Part shown: one piece after another, positions 6,755 through 13,959 of the stretch
Layout: each line of letters begins with the position of its first letter
How positions within the stretch are numbered: position 1 is the first letter of the stretch
NCBI GenBank assembly: GCA_031556255.1
Contig: JAVBTI010000134.1
Location: 1-15,368 of the forward strand
From: JAIRQX01 sp031556255
GTDB lineage: Bacteria > Chrysiogenota > Deferribacteres > Deferribacterales > JAISNW01
DNA: 15,368 nucleotides
Direction: 5' to 3'
The notes under the pieces: model-generated
The model's input: the letters and a program-made list of their open reading frames with translations, nothing else
Databases searched by the model: none
What the model was told of the DNA's origin: nothing
Position numbers and translations under genes: made by a program

Positions 6755-7972
6755 ATGAATAAAAACGTCAGGGCCACTGTGCCCGAAGCGTTGGAAGAGA
6801 TACGCAACGGCAGGATGATCATCCTCGTAGACGATGAAGACAGGGAGAATGAAGGTGATCTCACCATTGCCGCGGAGTTTGCCACGCCTGAGGCCATTAA
6901 CTTCATGGCCAGATACGGCCGCGGACTGATTTGCCTCTCTCTCACGCCGGAGAAGTGTGACGCGCTGAATTTGCGCCAGATGACGCGGGAAGAGGACAAC
7001 AAAAGCCGTTTCGGCACAGCCTTTACGCTCTCAATAGAAGCGCGGGTGGGGATCTCTACCGGCATATCCGCCGCAGACAGGGCGCAGACGGTCAAAACCG
7101 CCATCGATCCCCGTTCCGGGCCGGACGATATTGCCATACCGGGGCATATGTTCCCTCTGCGCGCACGGCCGGGGGGTGTTCTTGTACGTGCCGGTCAGAC
7201 GGAAGGTTCCGTCGATCTGGCACGTCTTGCCGGGCTCAACCCCGCGGGCGTCATCTGTGAAATAATGAACGAAGACGGCACTATGGCCAGAATGCCTCAA
7301 TTGGAAGGGTTTGCGGAGAAACATAACCTTAAAATACTGACCATTGCGGATCTTATCGCATATCGTGCCGCTAACGACTCCCTCATAGAGCAGATTGCTG
7401 ACGCCGATATGCCCACATACCACGGGGATTTCAGGATCGCCGGCTTCAGGAATTATGTGGACGGGCAGGAAGCGATTGCCCTTGTGAAAGGGAATATAGC
7501 TGACGGTGATCCTGTGCTGGTGCGGGTGCATTCGGCATGTATGACCGGTGACGTTTTCGGTTCAAAACGTTGCGACTGCGGGGATCAGCTCCACCTTGCG
7601 ATGGACAAGATATCGCAGGCGGGACGGGGCGTAATCCTCTATATGTTTCAGGAAGGGCGCGGGATTGGTATTATGAACAAGATCAAAGCGTACAAGCTTC
7701 AGGACGAAGGCTGTGATACCGTCGAGGCCAACCATAAACTGGGCTTTAAGGCTGACCTGCGGGATTACGGATTCGGTGCGCAGATATTGGCGAAGCTGGG
7801 TGTTCGCAGGATGTGTCTTATGACCAACAACCCTGTTAAAATAAAAGGGCTGGACGGTTACGGCCTTGAGGTGACGGAGCGTGTGCCCCTCGTCACCGGC
7901 ATAAACGAAGTAAACAAACGCTATATGCTCACGAAACAAGAAAAGATGGGACATGAGCTGGGAATGAAATGA
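6755..7972 (+). CDS. ribBA: Bifunctional DHBP synthase / GTP cyclohydrolase II RibBA
   Basis: A fusion of the two entry enzymes of riboflavin synthesis, 405 residues. The N-terminal half (1-205) is 3,4-dihydroxy-2-butanone-4-phosphate synthase, with DDEDRENEGDL (26-36) and TGISAADRA (102-110). The C-terminal half is GTP cyclohydrolase II, with zinc cysteines C262, C273 and C275 (GDVFGSKRCDCG), the substrate patch QEGRGIGIMNKIKAY (299-313) and TNNPVKIKGL (357-366). Two unusual residues stand out. Gln148 (GQTEG) replaces the His of GHTEA, a metal ligand in E. coli RibB (His153). Ala261 replaces the Glu usual in HSEC. Both halves otherwise look complete. GGAG stands 8 bases before the ATG, 21 bases after ribE. 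Confidence 0.95.
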   Translation: MNKNVRATVPEALEEIRNGRMIILVDDEDRENEGDLTIAAEFATPEAINFMARYGRGLICLSLTPEKCDALNLRQMTREEDNKSRFGTAFTLSIEARVGISTGISAADRAQTVKTAIDPRSGPDDIAIPGHMFPLRARPGGVLVRAGQTEGSVDLARLAGLNPAGVICEIMNEDGTMARMPQLEGFAEKHNLKILTIADLIAYRAANDSLIEQIADADMPTYHGDFRIAGFRNYVDGQEAIALVKGNIADGDPVLVRVHSACMTGDVFGSKRCDCGDQLHLAMDKISQAGRGVILYMFQEGRGIGIMNKIKAYKLQDEGCDTVEANHKLGFKADLRDYGFGAQILAKLGVRRMCLMTNNPVKIKGLDGYGLEVTERVPLVTGINEVNKRYMLTKQEKMGHELGMK

Positions 7973-8015
7973 AGTTAAATATGGATACAGGAGCTTTAGT
8001 AAGTGAGGCAGATTA

Positions 8016-8088
8016 CCTTCCGGATCCTTGAACTTTTCTCTTGGGGAGGTTTGGAGGGGTGCTCCAGTCGGCCGGCCTAATCCGGCCG
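8016..8088 (+). repeat. Intergenic repeat, copy B (ribH leader)
   Basis: This block begins with CCTTCCGGATCCTTGAAC (8016-8033), identical to 3358-3341 on the other strand in the moeA leader. It continues with GGGGAGGTTTG (8043-8053), a GAGGGGTG stretch and a GC hairpin CGGCCGG/CCGGCCG (8069-8075 and 8082-8088). Order and orientation relative to the downstream gene match copy A. It opens the 229-base gap between ribBA and ribH. Confidence 0.75.
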
Positions 8089-8092
8089 TATG

Positions 8093-8179
8093 GTGTGACA
8101 CAGGGATGTGTCATGCGGAAAGCGCCCCAGGGAAGGGGCGCAACCACCGCAGGGATGCGGTGTGCGCAAGGACGCGCAC
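8093..8179 (+). promoter_or_regulatory. Four tandem hairpins with GGA loops in the ribH leader
   Basis: Four hairpins follow one another with almost no spacing. The first has TGACACA/TGTGTCA arms and loop GGGA (8096-8113, extendable to 8093-8116 with wobble pairs). The second has GCGCCCC/GGGGCGC arms and loop AGGGAA (8122-8141). The third has ACCGCA/TGCGGT arms and loop GGGA (8146-8161). The fourth has GTGCGC/GCGCAC arms and loop AAGGAC (8162-8179). Every loop shows GGA; the first reads ACACAGGGATGT, 11 of 12 to the CsrA SELEX consensus RUACARGGAUGU. The array ends 11 bases before the ribH ribosome site. Translational control by CsrA/RsmA, or a processed RNA that titrates it, is inferred. It is not an FMN riboswitch. 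Confidence 0.55.
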
Positions 8180-8201
8180 TAGAATATATAGGAGCAAATA
8201 T

Positions 8202-8678
8202 ATGGCCGGTTATAAAGTGGTCGAAGGAAATTTTGAAGGGAAGGGCAAGAGTTTTGCCGTAGTGGTAGCCCGTTTCAACGATTTTATCACAAAAAATCTT
8301 CTATCAGGGGCGGTTGATACACTTGTGCGGCACGGTGTTGATGAAACCAAAATCACCGTTTACAAGGTGCCCGGTGCTTTTGAAATCCCTTATGCCTGCA
8401 AAAAAGCGGCGGAAGAGGGGAAATACGATGCTGTGATCGCTCTGGGGGCTGTTATTCGCGGCGCCACGCCGCACTTTGATTTTGTGGCGAATGAAGCGAC
8501 TAAAGGTGTTGCCCAGGTGTCGCTGCAAACCGGGGTTCCGATCGTGTTCGGGGTTTTGACCACCGATACCATTGAACAGGCTGTTGAAAGGGCAGGGACT
8601 AAGAGCGGAAACAAAGGCGCTGACGCGGCGATGACGGCTATTGAGATGGTCAACCTGTTCCCCGCGAAACGTAAATAA
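8202..8678 (+). CDS. ribH: 6,7-Dimethyl-8-ribityllumazine synthase RibH
   Basis: Condenses the ribitylamino-pyrimidinedione with dihydroxybutanone phosphate to give lumazine, the substrate of RibE; the family forms pentamers or icosahedral shells. It is 158 residues with the full family pattern: FNDFITKNLLSGAVDTL near the N-terminus, VPGAFEIP, LGAVIRGATPHFDFV with the catalytic His, FGVLTTDTIEQAVERAG and KSGNKGADAA. The start is set at 8202 because AGGAG (8190-8194) lies 7 bases upstream. An in-frame extension to 8028 would translate the repeat and hairpin leader and is rejected. It is separated from ribBA by the structured leader but followed 12 bases later by nusB. Confidence 0.96.
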   Translation: MAGYKVVEGNFEGKGKSFAVVVARFNDFITKNLLSGAVDTLVRHGVDETKITVYKVPGAFEIPYACKKAAEEGKYDAVIALGAVIRGATPHFDFVANEATKGVAQVSLQTGVPIVFGVLTTDTIEQAVERAGTKSGNKGADAAMTAIEMVNLFPAKRK

Positions 8679-8690
8679 GGGGCTGGAAGT

Positions 8691-9101
8691 TTGAAAAAAC
8701 GTACTAGATCCAGAGAATATGCGGTTCAGATGATGTATCAGGCCGAGATGATGGAGTGCCCGCCGGAAGAAGTAATTCCTGTATTTTGGAAAAGTTTTGA
8801 CGGCGGCCGGCAGGAATCTGCAGATTTTGCTGAACAGCTTTTTGTCGGTGCTTATTCAAGACGCGCGGAGCACGATCGTACGGTAACTCAATTTTTGAAA
8901 GACAACTGGACTTTCGAGCGCCTCGGTGAGATGGAAAAATGTGTTCTGCGGGTGGCCATAGACGAGCTTTTGCACAGCGATACCCCTGCATATGCAGTTC
9001 TGGATGACTATGTGACTCTGACGCGCCGGTTTACGGATGAAAAAACCGCGGCTTTTGTGAACGGAGTGCTGGAAAAAGTGCGCGGCAGCTTTGCCGGCTG
9101 A
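8691..9101 (+). CDS. nusB: Transcription antitermination factor NusB
   Basis: NusB binds boxA RNA with NusE (S10) in rRNA antitermination. It is 136 residues, all-helical, with a basic start (KKRTRSREYAVQMMYQ) and the family C-terminal pattern: RVAIDELL, then VLDDYVTLTRRFTDEKTAAFVNGVL. It begins at TTG 8691 with AAGGGG 8 bases upstream; no ATG fits the conserved N-terminus. The ribH-nusB order is common in bacteria and supports both calls. Confidence 0.93.
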   Translation: MKKRTRSREYAVQMMYQAEMMECPPEEVIPVFWKSFDGGRQESADFAEQLFVGAYSRRAEHDRTVTQFLKDNWTFERLGEMEKCVLRVAIDELLHSDTPAYAVLDDYVTLTRRFTDEKTAAFVNGVLEKVRGSFAG

Positions 9102-9125
9102 TAATGCTGTATGACGGAAGAAATT

Positions 9126-9539
9126 ATGGTAAACAGTACAAATGAAAAAGGGGTTATGGATGCCACTCGCCTGAAAAGGGCCGGCATAGAAAGTATAAAC
9201 CATTATCCGTTTTTTATTGATTATAATTTTGCGGATTCCAAGCCGCGCGGCGGCAGCGCGTTCATTGATTTTTTTGCCGGCGGCGGGCTGTGTTCCCTGA
9301 TGGACGGTCTTGGTAAGGACGGTCTCGTTTATGTGAAGAAGGATAAGATCGAACCGGCAGGAGGTTTCTTCCTTATGGATTTCGCAAAAGTGAAGGCAGA
9401 ACCGGAGTCTTTCATCAAAGCGGTGTCGAATCTTCATCTGGACAGATTATATGTCGAAGACTCCCGGCGTTATTCGCTGAACGATGTTCTGCATGATCTG
9501 GGCGGTGTCAGCGTAACACTGGTCAGTTTTGTACCATGA
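9126..9539 (+). CDS. Conserved-looking protein of unknown function
   Basis: I do not recognise this protein. From ATG 9126 it has 137 residues, is soluble, and has no signal peptide or membrane segment. A Gly-rich patch, FIDFFAGGGLCSLMDGLG, lies near residues 46-63, and alternating beta/alpha stretches follow. GGAAG stands 6 bases before this ATG. An in-frame ATG at 9111 would add five residues but has no visible ribosome site. It begins shortly after nusB, and its stop overlaps the next start (ATGA at 9536-9539), so it belongs to the same operon and is clearly expressed as a gene. No function is proposed. Confidence 0.8.
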   Translation: MVNSTNEKGVMDATRLKRAGIESINHYPFFIDYNFADSKPRGGSAFIDFFAGGGLCSLMDGLGKDGLVYVKKDKIEPAGGFFLMDFAKVKAEPESFIKAVSNLHLDRLYVEDSRRYSLNDVLHDLGGVSVTLVSFVP

Positions 9540-9781
9540 CGGAACGGGCATGCAGGTTTCATGTGACTGTGAAACCTGCAGAAATCGTATATCTTAACGG
9601 ACTGATAGATTCTTATGAAGGTGTGGGCACAATGCGCACAGAGGATGAAACTATGGGCAAAGTTACTATATACAGCACTATAGGGTATGAACTTATCCTG
9701 AAAGACCTGCTGCTGGCGCTTCAGAAAGAAGGGCTGCTTCTGACTGTTGATGGCATTGACTACGACGATAAATTGATATAG
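9536..9781 (+). CDS. DUF4911-like small protein
   Basis: An 81-residue soluble protein starting at an ATG that overlaps the previous stop by four bases. Its layout, an N-terminal beta strand, an ILNGLIDSYEG-type helix (here YLNGLIDSYEGVGTMRT, 19-35), a beta hairpin, then a helix with ELILKDLLLALQ, resembles the DUF4911 family, which is small and uncharacterised. The 11-base gap to the next gene, an HD nuclease, suggests one transcript. The family call rests on pattern recognition only. Confidence 0.7.
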   Translation: MTERACRFHVTVKPAEIVYLNGLIDSYEGVGTMRTEDETMGKVTIYSTIGYELILKDLLLALQKEGLLLTVDGIDYDDKLI

Positions 9782-9792
9782 GTGGACAATAG

Positions 9793-10731
9793 ATGGATTT
9801 AGCTCTGAAAAAAAATTATATGATATTCGATATAGTCAAAGCCAATACCAAAGACGGCAGGCCATATCTAAGGATGGTTTTGGCGGACGACGGAGGTGTC
9901 CTCATCAATTCCATTATGTTTGATTGCAATAAACTTGATTTTGAGCCTAAAAAAGGTGATATGGTCAGCATCTCAGCTACTTTGCAGCAGTATAACAACC
10001 AGTCGCAGCTTAAAATAAACGACATGACCTTTATCTCGTCCGGCGGTGCGGAGGCTTTCCTTCCCAAGAGCAAGAACAATCCTAAAGAGATGGCGGAAGA
10101 ACTGCAGCGCCTGCTCCAAAAACATATAACCAATCAGTGGTTTCAGAAACTGCTCCAGATGCTGTATGAGGACGAGCCTGTCTGGGAATCGTTCCAGATT
10201 ATGCCCGCGGCAAAGAGCATGCATCATGCCTATGTACACGGGCTGTTGGAGCACACCCTGGCTGTTGTCCGTCTCGCGGTGCAGATTACCCCTCTTTATC
10301 CCCATGTCAACAAAGAATTGCTTATAATCGGCGCATTGTTTCACGACCTTGGCAAGGTGAAGGAGCTGGATATGTCCGCGGGTTTTGAATACAGTGATAC
10401 CGGCAGGCTGCAGGGGCATCTTCTGCTTGGTTATATAATGCTGAACAACTATATGGGCGGGATTGAAGGTTTCCCGGAGAGCACCAGGCAGCAGTTGCTT
10501 CATATGATAGCAAGCCATCATGGGGAGCTTGAGTTCGGCTCGCCACAGCTCCCGAAAACATCCGAGGCCCTGCTTCTTCACTTTATAGACGATATGGATG
10601 CCAAATTGAACGCCATAAGCGGCATTTTGAGCAAAGAAGAGATCCAGCCCGGCGGGTGGAGCGGCTATGACAGGCTTTTGGAAAGGCAGCTTTACTTCCC
10701 GCCGAAAGAAGGGAAGCAGGAGACTTTATGA
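9793..10731 (+). CDS. YhaM-like 3'-5' exoribonuclease (OB fold + HD domain)
   Basis: Probably a metal-dependent nuclease of the YhaM/CBF1 type, 312 residues. An OB-fold nucleic-acid-binding domain (about 8-82) is followed by a linker helix and an HD phosphohydrolase domain (about 140-300). The HD domain shows MHHAYVHGLLEHT (143-155), the HD pair in ALFHDLGKVKEL (181-192), GHLLLGY (208-214), SHHGELEFGSPQLP (241-254) with EALLLH, and IDDMDAK (265-271), all in the order seen in YhaM. AGGTGG stands ahead of the ATG. The stop overlaps the next HD gene (ATGA). RNA 3'-end trimming is the known family activity; the actual substrate is unknown. Confidence 0.85.
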   Translation: MDLALKKNYMIFDIVKANTKDGRPYLRMVLADDGGVLINSIMFDCNKLDFEPKKGDMVSISATLQQYNNQSQLKINDMTFISSGGAEAFLPKSKNNPKEMAEELQRLLQKHITNQWFQKLLQMLYEDEPVWESFQIMPAAKSMHHAYVHGLLEHTLAVVRLAVQITPLYPHVNKELLIIGALFHDLGKVKELDMSAGFEYSDTGRLQGHLLLGYIMLNNYMGGIEGFPESTRQQLLHMIASHHGELEFGSPQLPKTSEALLLHFIDDMDAKLNAISGILSKEEIQPGGWSGYDRLLERQLYFPPKEGKQETL

Positions 10732-11261
10732 TAGACAGGAAAAGTGCGTACGATCTGGTGGTTTCACAGCATCCGGAGCCGCACATGCTCCAGCATGCGG
10801 TTGATTCGGAATCCGTTATGCGCGCGTTGGCAATGCATTTCGGTGAAGACGCGGATGCATGGGGTATTGCGGGACTATTGCATGATATTGATTATCCCAT
10901 GACGAAGAATACCCCGGAAAAACACGGCGTCCTGGCGGCGGATCTGTTGGCCGGCAAAGTTTCGGATGGTATACTTTACGCTATTCAGGCGCATAACACG
11001 GAGTGCACCGGGGTTGAACCGAAAAGCAGGCTGGATACCGCCCTGCGTGCCGGGGAGTCCGTTACCGGGCTTGTGACAGCCGCCGCGCTGGTAAGGCCAA
11101 CGGGCATGGAAGGGATGCAGGCGTCCAGCCTCAAGAAGAAGATGAAGGATAAATCTTTCGCCGCGAGCGTGGACAGGGAACGGATCAAAGAATGCGAGCG
11201 GATTGGGCTCCCTCTGGAGCAATTTCTTACGCTTGCGATAGATGCGATGTCGAAAAGATAA
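10728..11261 (+). CDS. HD-domain hydrolase (HDIG type)
   Basis: A 177-residue single-domain HD protein. Visible metal-site elements are His23 (HMLQHAVDSE), the His52-Asp53 pair in IAGLLHDIDYP (47-57) and His66 (PEKHGVLAADLL). The C-terminal part (GESVTGLVTAAALVRP, then DREIRIKECERIGL-like helices) fits the small HDIG family found in many bacteria and archaea, whose substrate is not established; phosphohydrolase activity is inferred from the fold. It overlaps the YhaM-like gene by four bases, giving two HD enzymes in tandem, and is followed by uraA. Confidence 0.85.
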   Translation: MIDRKSAYDLVVSQHPEPHMLQHAVDSESVMRALAMHFGEDADAWGIAGLLHDIDYPMTKNTPEKHGVLAADLLAGKVSDGILYAIQAHNTECTGVEPKSRLDTALRAGESVTGLVTAAALVRPTGMEGMQASSLKKKMKDKSFAASVDRERIKECERIGLPLEQFLTLAIDAMSKR

Positions 11262-11263
11262 CG

Positions 11264-11306
11264 GAGCGAAGCGCTCACGTGCCCGTTCAGGCGGGTATCA
11301 CGTGAG
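11264..11306 (+). promoter_or_regulatory. Strong hairpins in the uraA leader
   Basis: Two overlapping hairpins fill the gap before uraA. The first is GAGCG/CGCTC (11264-11276). The second is a longer stem, CTCACGTG (11274-11281) with CACGTGAG (11299-11306), topped by CCCG/CGGG (11282-11285 and 11292-11295) with a three-base bulge. No U-run follows on either strand, so a terminator is unlikely. The uraA ribosome site lies directly downstream. CACGTG itself is a common palindromic operator core. Confidence 0.45.
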
Positions 11307-11324
11307 GAAAAAAGGGGGTAGGGT

Positions 11325-12569
11325 ATGAATTCATTTTCGCCCAAAAGTATTGTGGTGGGCGCACAAATGTTGTTTGTAGCTTTCGGCGCGCTGGTTCTGG
11401 TGCCGTTGCTTACGGGGCTTGATCCTTCGCTGGCGTTGTTTGCCGCGGGGGTGGGAACACTCATTTTCCATGCGGTGACCGGGGGTTCCGTACCGATATT
11501 TCTGGGTAGTTCGTTTGCCTTTATTGCGCCCATCATTGAAAGCACCAAGTTGTACGGCTTGAGCGCCACTCTGGGCGCGCTTGCCATGAGCGGCGTGGTT
11601 TATTTCATATTCAGCGGATGTTTCAAAGTGTGGGGTTGGAAATTTCTGAAACGTTTTCTTCCGACAGTGGTGACGGGGCCTGTTATTATTGTTATAGGGC
11701 TGAAACTCGCGCCGGTGGCAACTCAAAACAGCGTGTCTTTTGTGCCCGGCGGGCCTTTTGACACGATTGCGTTTGTAATTGCTCTCATCTCAGTCGGCTG
11801 TGCTGTTTTTGTGGTTATGTGGGGCAAGGAGTTTGTCAGGCTAATCCCTATACTTATAGGCGCAACGGTGGGCTATGTTGTATGCCTGATAATCGGTAAG
11901 GTGAATTTTGCACCAGTGATGGACGCTGCCTGGTTTGCGATTCCATGGACAGAAGCATTAAAAACAGGCAGGTTTGCGATTCCCACTTTTGAGCTTGCCG
12001 CTGCGATTTTTATCATCCCGGTTGCAATAGCCCCTGCCATTGAACATGTGGGGGATATCCTGGCCATATCATCAGTCAGCGGTAAAAAGTTTATTGAGAA
12101 GCCCGGCCTTCACCGCACATTTTTGGGGGACGGGATTGCGTCTACGCTTGGTGTACTTATGGGCGGGCCTCCCAATACCACATATAGCGAAGTGACGGGT
12201 GCAGTGGCTCTTACAAAAGCGTTCAACCCCATGTATATGCGAATTGCCGCGGTTTTTGCCATACTGTTTGCTTTCTGCGGCAAGCTGAACGCGCTTCTGT
12301 CTTCTATACCGCTCCCCGTGATGGGGGGAATAATGATGCTCCTGTTCGGCATGATCACTGTGGTCGGGATAAATTCCATGATAACAGGAAAAGTCGATCT
12401 GTCGCAGCCGCGGAATATGGTGATTACCGCAATCATACTTGTCGCAGGGATAGGTGACCTGAAGCTTCAGTTCGGCGCACACTTTGTCCTTAGTGGAATA
12501 GGGCTTGCCGGTATTCTGGGTATCCTGCTGAACATTATTCTTCCTGAAGAAAAAGGTCAGAAAGCATGA
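11325..12569 (+). CDS. uraA: Uracil permease UraA (NCS2 family)
   Basis: An inner-membrane uracil:proton symporter, 414 residues with about 14 membrane segments. Conserved substrate-site residues are visible: Glu240 in PAIEHVGDI (237-245) and Glu289 in PPNTTYSEVTG (282-292). They correspond closely to E. coli UraA Glu241 and Glu290. Also seen are FGALVLVPLLTG (20-31) and a GLY-rich VVTGPVIIVIGL (115-126). A purine-rich AAGGGGG region precedes the ATG. The stop overlaps upp by four bases, so import and phosphoribosylation are coupled. Xanthine transport is the alternative in this family but is less likely beside upp. Confidence 0.93.
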   Translation: MNSFSPKSIVVGAQMLFVAFGALVLVPLLTGLDPSLALFAAGVGTLIFHAVTGGSVPIFLGSSFAFIAPIIESTKLYGLSATLGALAMSGVVYFIFSGCFKVWGWKFLKRFLPTVVTGPVIIVIGLKLAPVATQNSVSFVPGGPFDTIAFVIALISVGCAVFVVMWGKEFVRLIPILIGATVGYVVCLIIGKVNFAPVMDAAWFAIPWTEALKTGRFAIPTFELAAAIFIIPVAIAPAIEHVGDILAISSVSGKKFIEKPGLHRTFLGDGIASTLGVLMGGPPNTTYSEVTGAVALTKAFNPMYMRIAAVFAILFAFCGKLNALLSSIPLPVMGGIMMLLFGMITVVGINSMITGKVDLSQPRNMVITAIILVAGIGDLKLQFGAHFVLSGIGLAGILGILLNIILPEEKGQKA

Positions 12570-13201
12570 ATTATCCTAATTTTACTCTGGTTCGGCATCC
12601 TCTTATACAGCACAAGGTTACCCATATAAGGGACAAACGCACGTCCAAGAAAGTTTTCAAAGAGCTTGTGAACGAAGTGGCGATGCTGATGGTCTACAGC
12701 ATGACGGAGGATCTGCCGCTTGAGTATGTGGATATTGATACTCCCATCTGTGCGATGAAGTCGCCGGTCGTGGCGGGCAAGAAGATAGTTTTGGTGCCGA
12801 TTCTGCGGGCCGGCATTGGCATGGTGGACGGGATACTGAACCTTATCCCGTCCGCCCGTGTGGGGCATATTGGCATATACAGGGATGAACACACCCTCGA
12901 GCCGCATACATATTATATGAAGATCCCTAAAGATTCGCCGGGCAGGGATTTTATACTGATAGATCCAATGCTGGCCACCGGCGGGTCCGCCGTAGCTGCC
13001 GCAGACAGACTTAAGGCAGAGGGCTGTAAAAATATAAAATTTTTATGTCTTATTGCCGCGCCGGAGGGAGTGAAACGTTTTTGCGAGGCTCATCCGGATA
13101 TCAAAGTGTACGCCGCCGTTCTGGATAAATGCCTGAATGAGAACGGCTATATCGTCCCCGGATTGGGTGACGCGGGTGACAGGCTTTTTGGAACAAAGTA
13201 A
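12566..13201 (+). CDS. upp: Uracil phosphoribosyltransferase
   Basis: Converts uracil and PRPP to UMP, the pyrimidine salvage step. It is 211 residues, close to the usual 208. Motifs seen are VLVPILRAGIGMVDG (75-89), the PRPP loop DPMLATGGSA (133-142), and the C-terminal uracil-binding segment YIVPGLGDAGDR followed by LFGTK at the end. It starts within the uraA stop codon and is preceded by AAAAGG. It supplies intracellular trapping for uracil brought in by UraA. Confidence 0.96.
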   Translation: MNYPNFTLVRHPLIQHKVTHIRDKRTSKKVFKELVNEVAMLMVYSMTEDLPLEYVDIDTPICAMKSPVVAGKKIVLVPILRAGIGMVDGILNLIPSARVGHIGIYRDEHTLEPHTYYMKIPKDSPGRDFILIDPMLATGGSAVAAADRLKAEGCKNIKFLCLIAAPEGVKRFCEAHPDIKVYAAVLDKCLNENGYIVPGLGDAGDRLFGTK

Positions 13202-13225
13202 TATTGTGTTATTGAGGAACAGTTA

Positions 13226-13954
13226 ATGCAGGAAGAAAAAAAAGATTCGCAGGAGTTCGTTGAGGGCGGCAATGTCGTGCCGCCCGGCGTAGACAAGCCC
13301 AAAAAGAAAGAACATATAATCAGGCGTATATTTATAACCGGCATAGTGGCCATGTTGCCGCTGGTGGTGACGGTATATATCCTTAAGATCCTTTACGGGC
13401 TGATAGTTTCAAACCTGATGCCGTTGTTTGTCAGGCTTGCCCATCTGTACCATGTGGCGATCCCGGAAGCGTTTATGGGGATTCTCACCGTGGCGATGTT
13501 TATTCTGCTTATTTTTCTGATCGGGCTTCTGACACGGCTGTACGTAGGGCGTTTCCTGTTAAACCTTGTGGAAAAGACTATCACTGCCATTCCTTTGGCG
13601 AATACCATCTACAACGCCATAAAGCAGATGATCGATTCTTTCAAATCGTCCAGTAATAACTTTCAGAAGGTTGTGCTGGTGAACTTCCCCAGTGACAAGG
13701 CGTACTGCCTGGCTTTTGTCGTTAAAGACTCACAACCAATTTTAACCAAAGCGATGGGAGTACCTTCGTACAACGTGTACGTGCCGACGGCGCCGAACCC
13801 TACTTCCGGGTTTATTACCATATTTCCGGTGAGCGGGTGCGTAGAGCTGGATGTGACGGTGGAAGAGGGGATTAAATTCATTCTTTCCGTGGGGCTTATC
13901 AATTTTACCAGTGACGCGGATGCAAAAACTCAGATAAAAAATAAAATCAAATAG
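13226..13954 (+). CDS. DUF502 family membrane protein
   Basis: An inner-membrane protein of 242 residues and unknown biochemical role. A charged, probably cytoplasmic N-terminus (1-31) is followed by two hydrophobic segments (about 33-56 and 82-103). The conserved family block GRFLLNLVEKTITAIPLANT starts at residue 108 and is followed by IYNAIKQMIDSF. The C-terminal part is soluble and beta-rich, with FVPTAPNPTSGF-like text (here VPTAPNPTSGFITIFP), typical of DUF502. GAGGA precedes the ATG by 7 bases. It lies 24 bases after upp and may share its transcript. Confidence 0.9.
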   Translation: MQEEKKDSQEFVEGGNVVPPGVDKPKKKEHIIRRIFITGIVAMLPLVVTVYILKILYGLIVSNLMPLFVRLAHLYHVAIPEAFMGILTVAMFILLIFLIGLLTRLYVGRFLLNLVEKTITAIPLANTIYNAIKQMIDSFKSSSNNFQKVVLVNFPSDKAYCLAFVVKDSQPILTKAMGVPSYNVYVPTAPNPTSGFITIFPVSGCVELDVTVEEGIKFILSVGLINFTSDADAKTQIKNKIK

Positions 13955-13959
13955 CCGTT

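Noticed and set aside
7217..7230. Second sigma-54 site (TGGCACG...TTGC) inside ribBA
   Set aside because: GG and GC are separated by 8 rather than 10 bases and the site is deep in coding sequence.
8096..8179. CRISPR-like array
   Set aside because: The units are palindromes with different stem sequences and no repeat-spacer periodicity; no cas genes are present.
8028..8201. In-frame N-terminal extension of ribH
   Set aside because: It would translate the repeat and hairpin array, and the conserved RibH N-terminus with AGGAG begins at 8202.
7973..8201. FMN riboswitch (RFN element) before ribH
   Set aside because: None of the conserved RFN blocks could be found; the structure is a row of simple hairpins. 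The plsY-ribD upstream region also lacks it.
11274..11306. Intrinsic terminator between the HD gene and uraA
   Set aside because: The stem is strong but is followed by GGAAAAAAGGGGG rather than a U-run on the plus strand, and the other strand has no run either.
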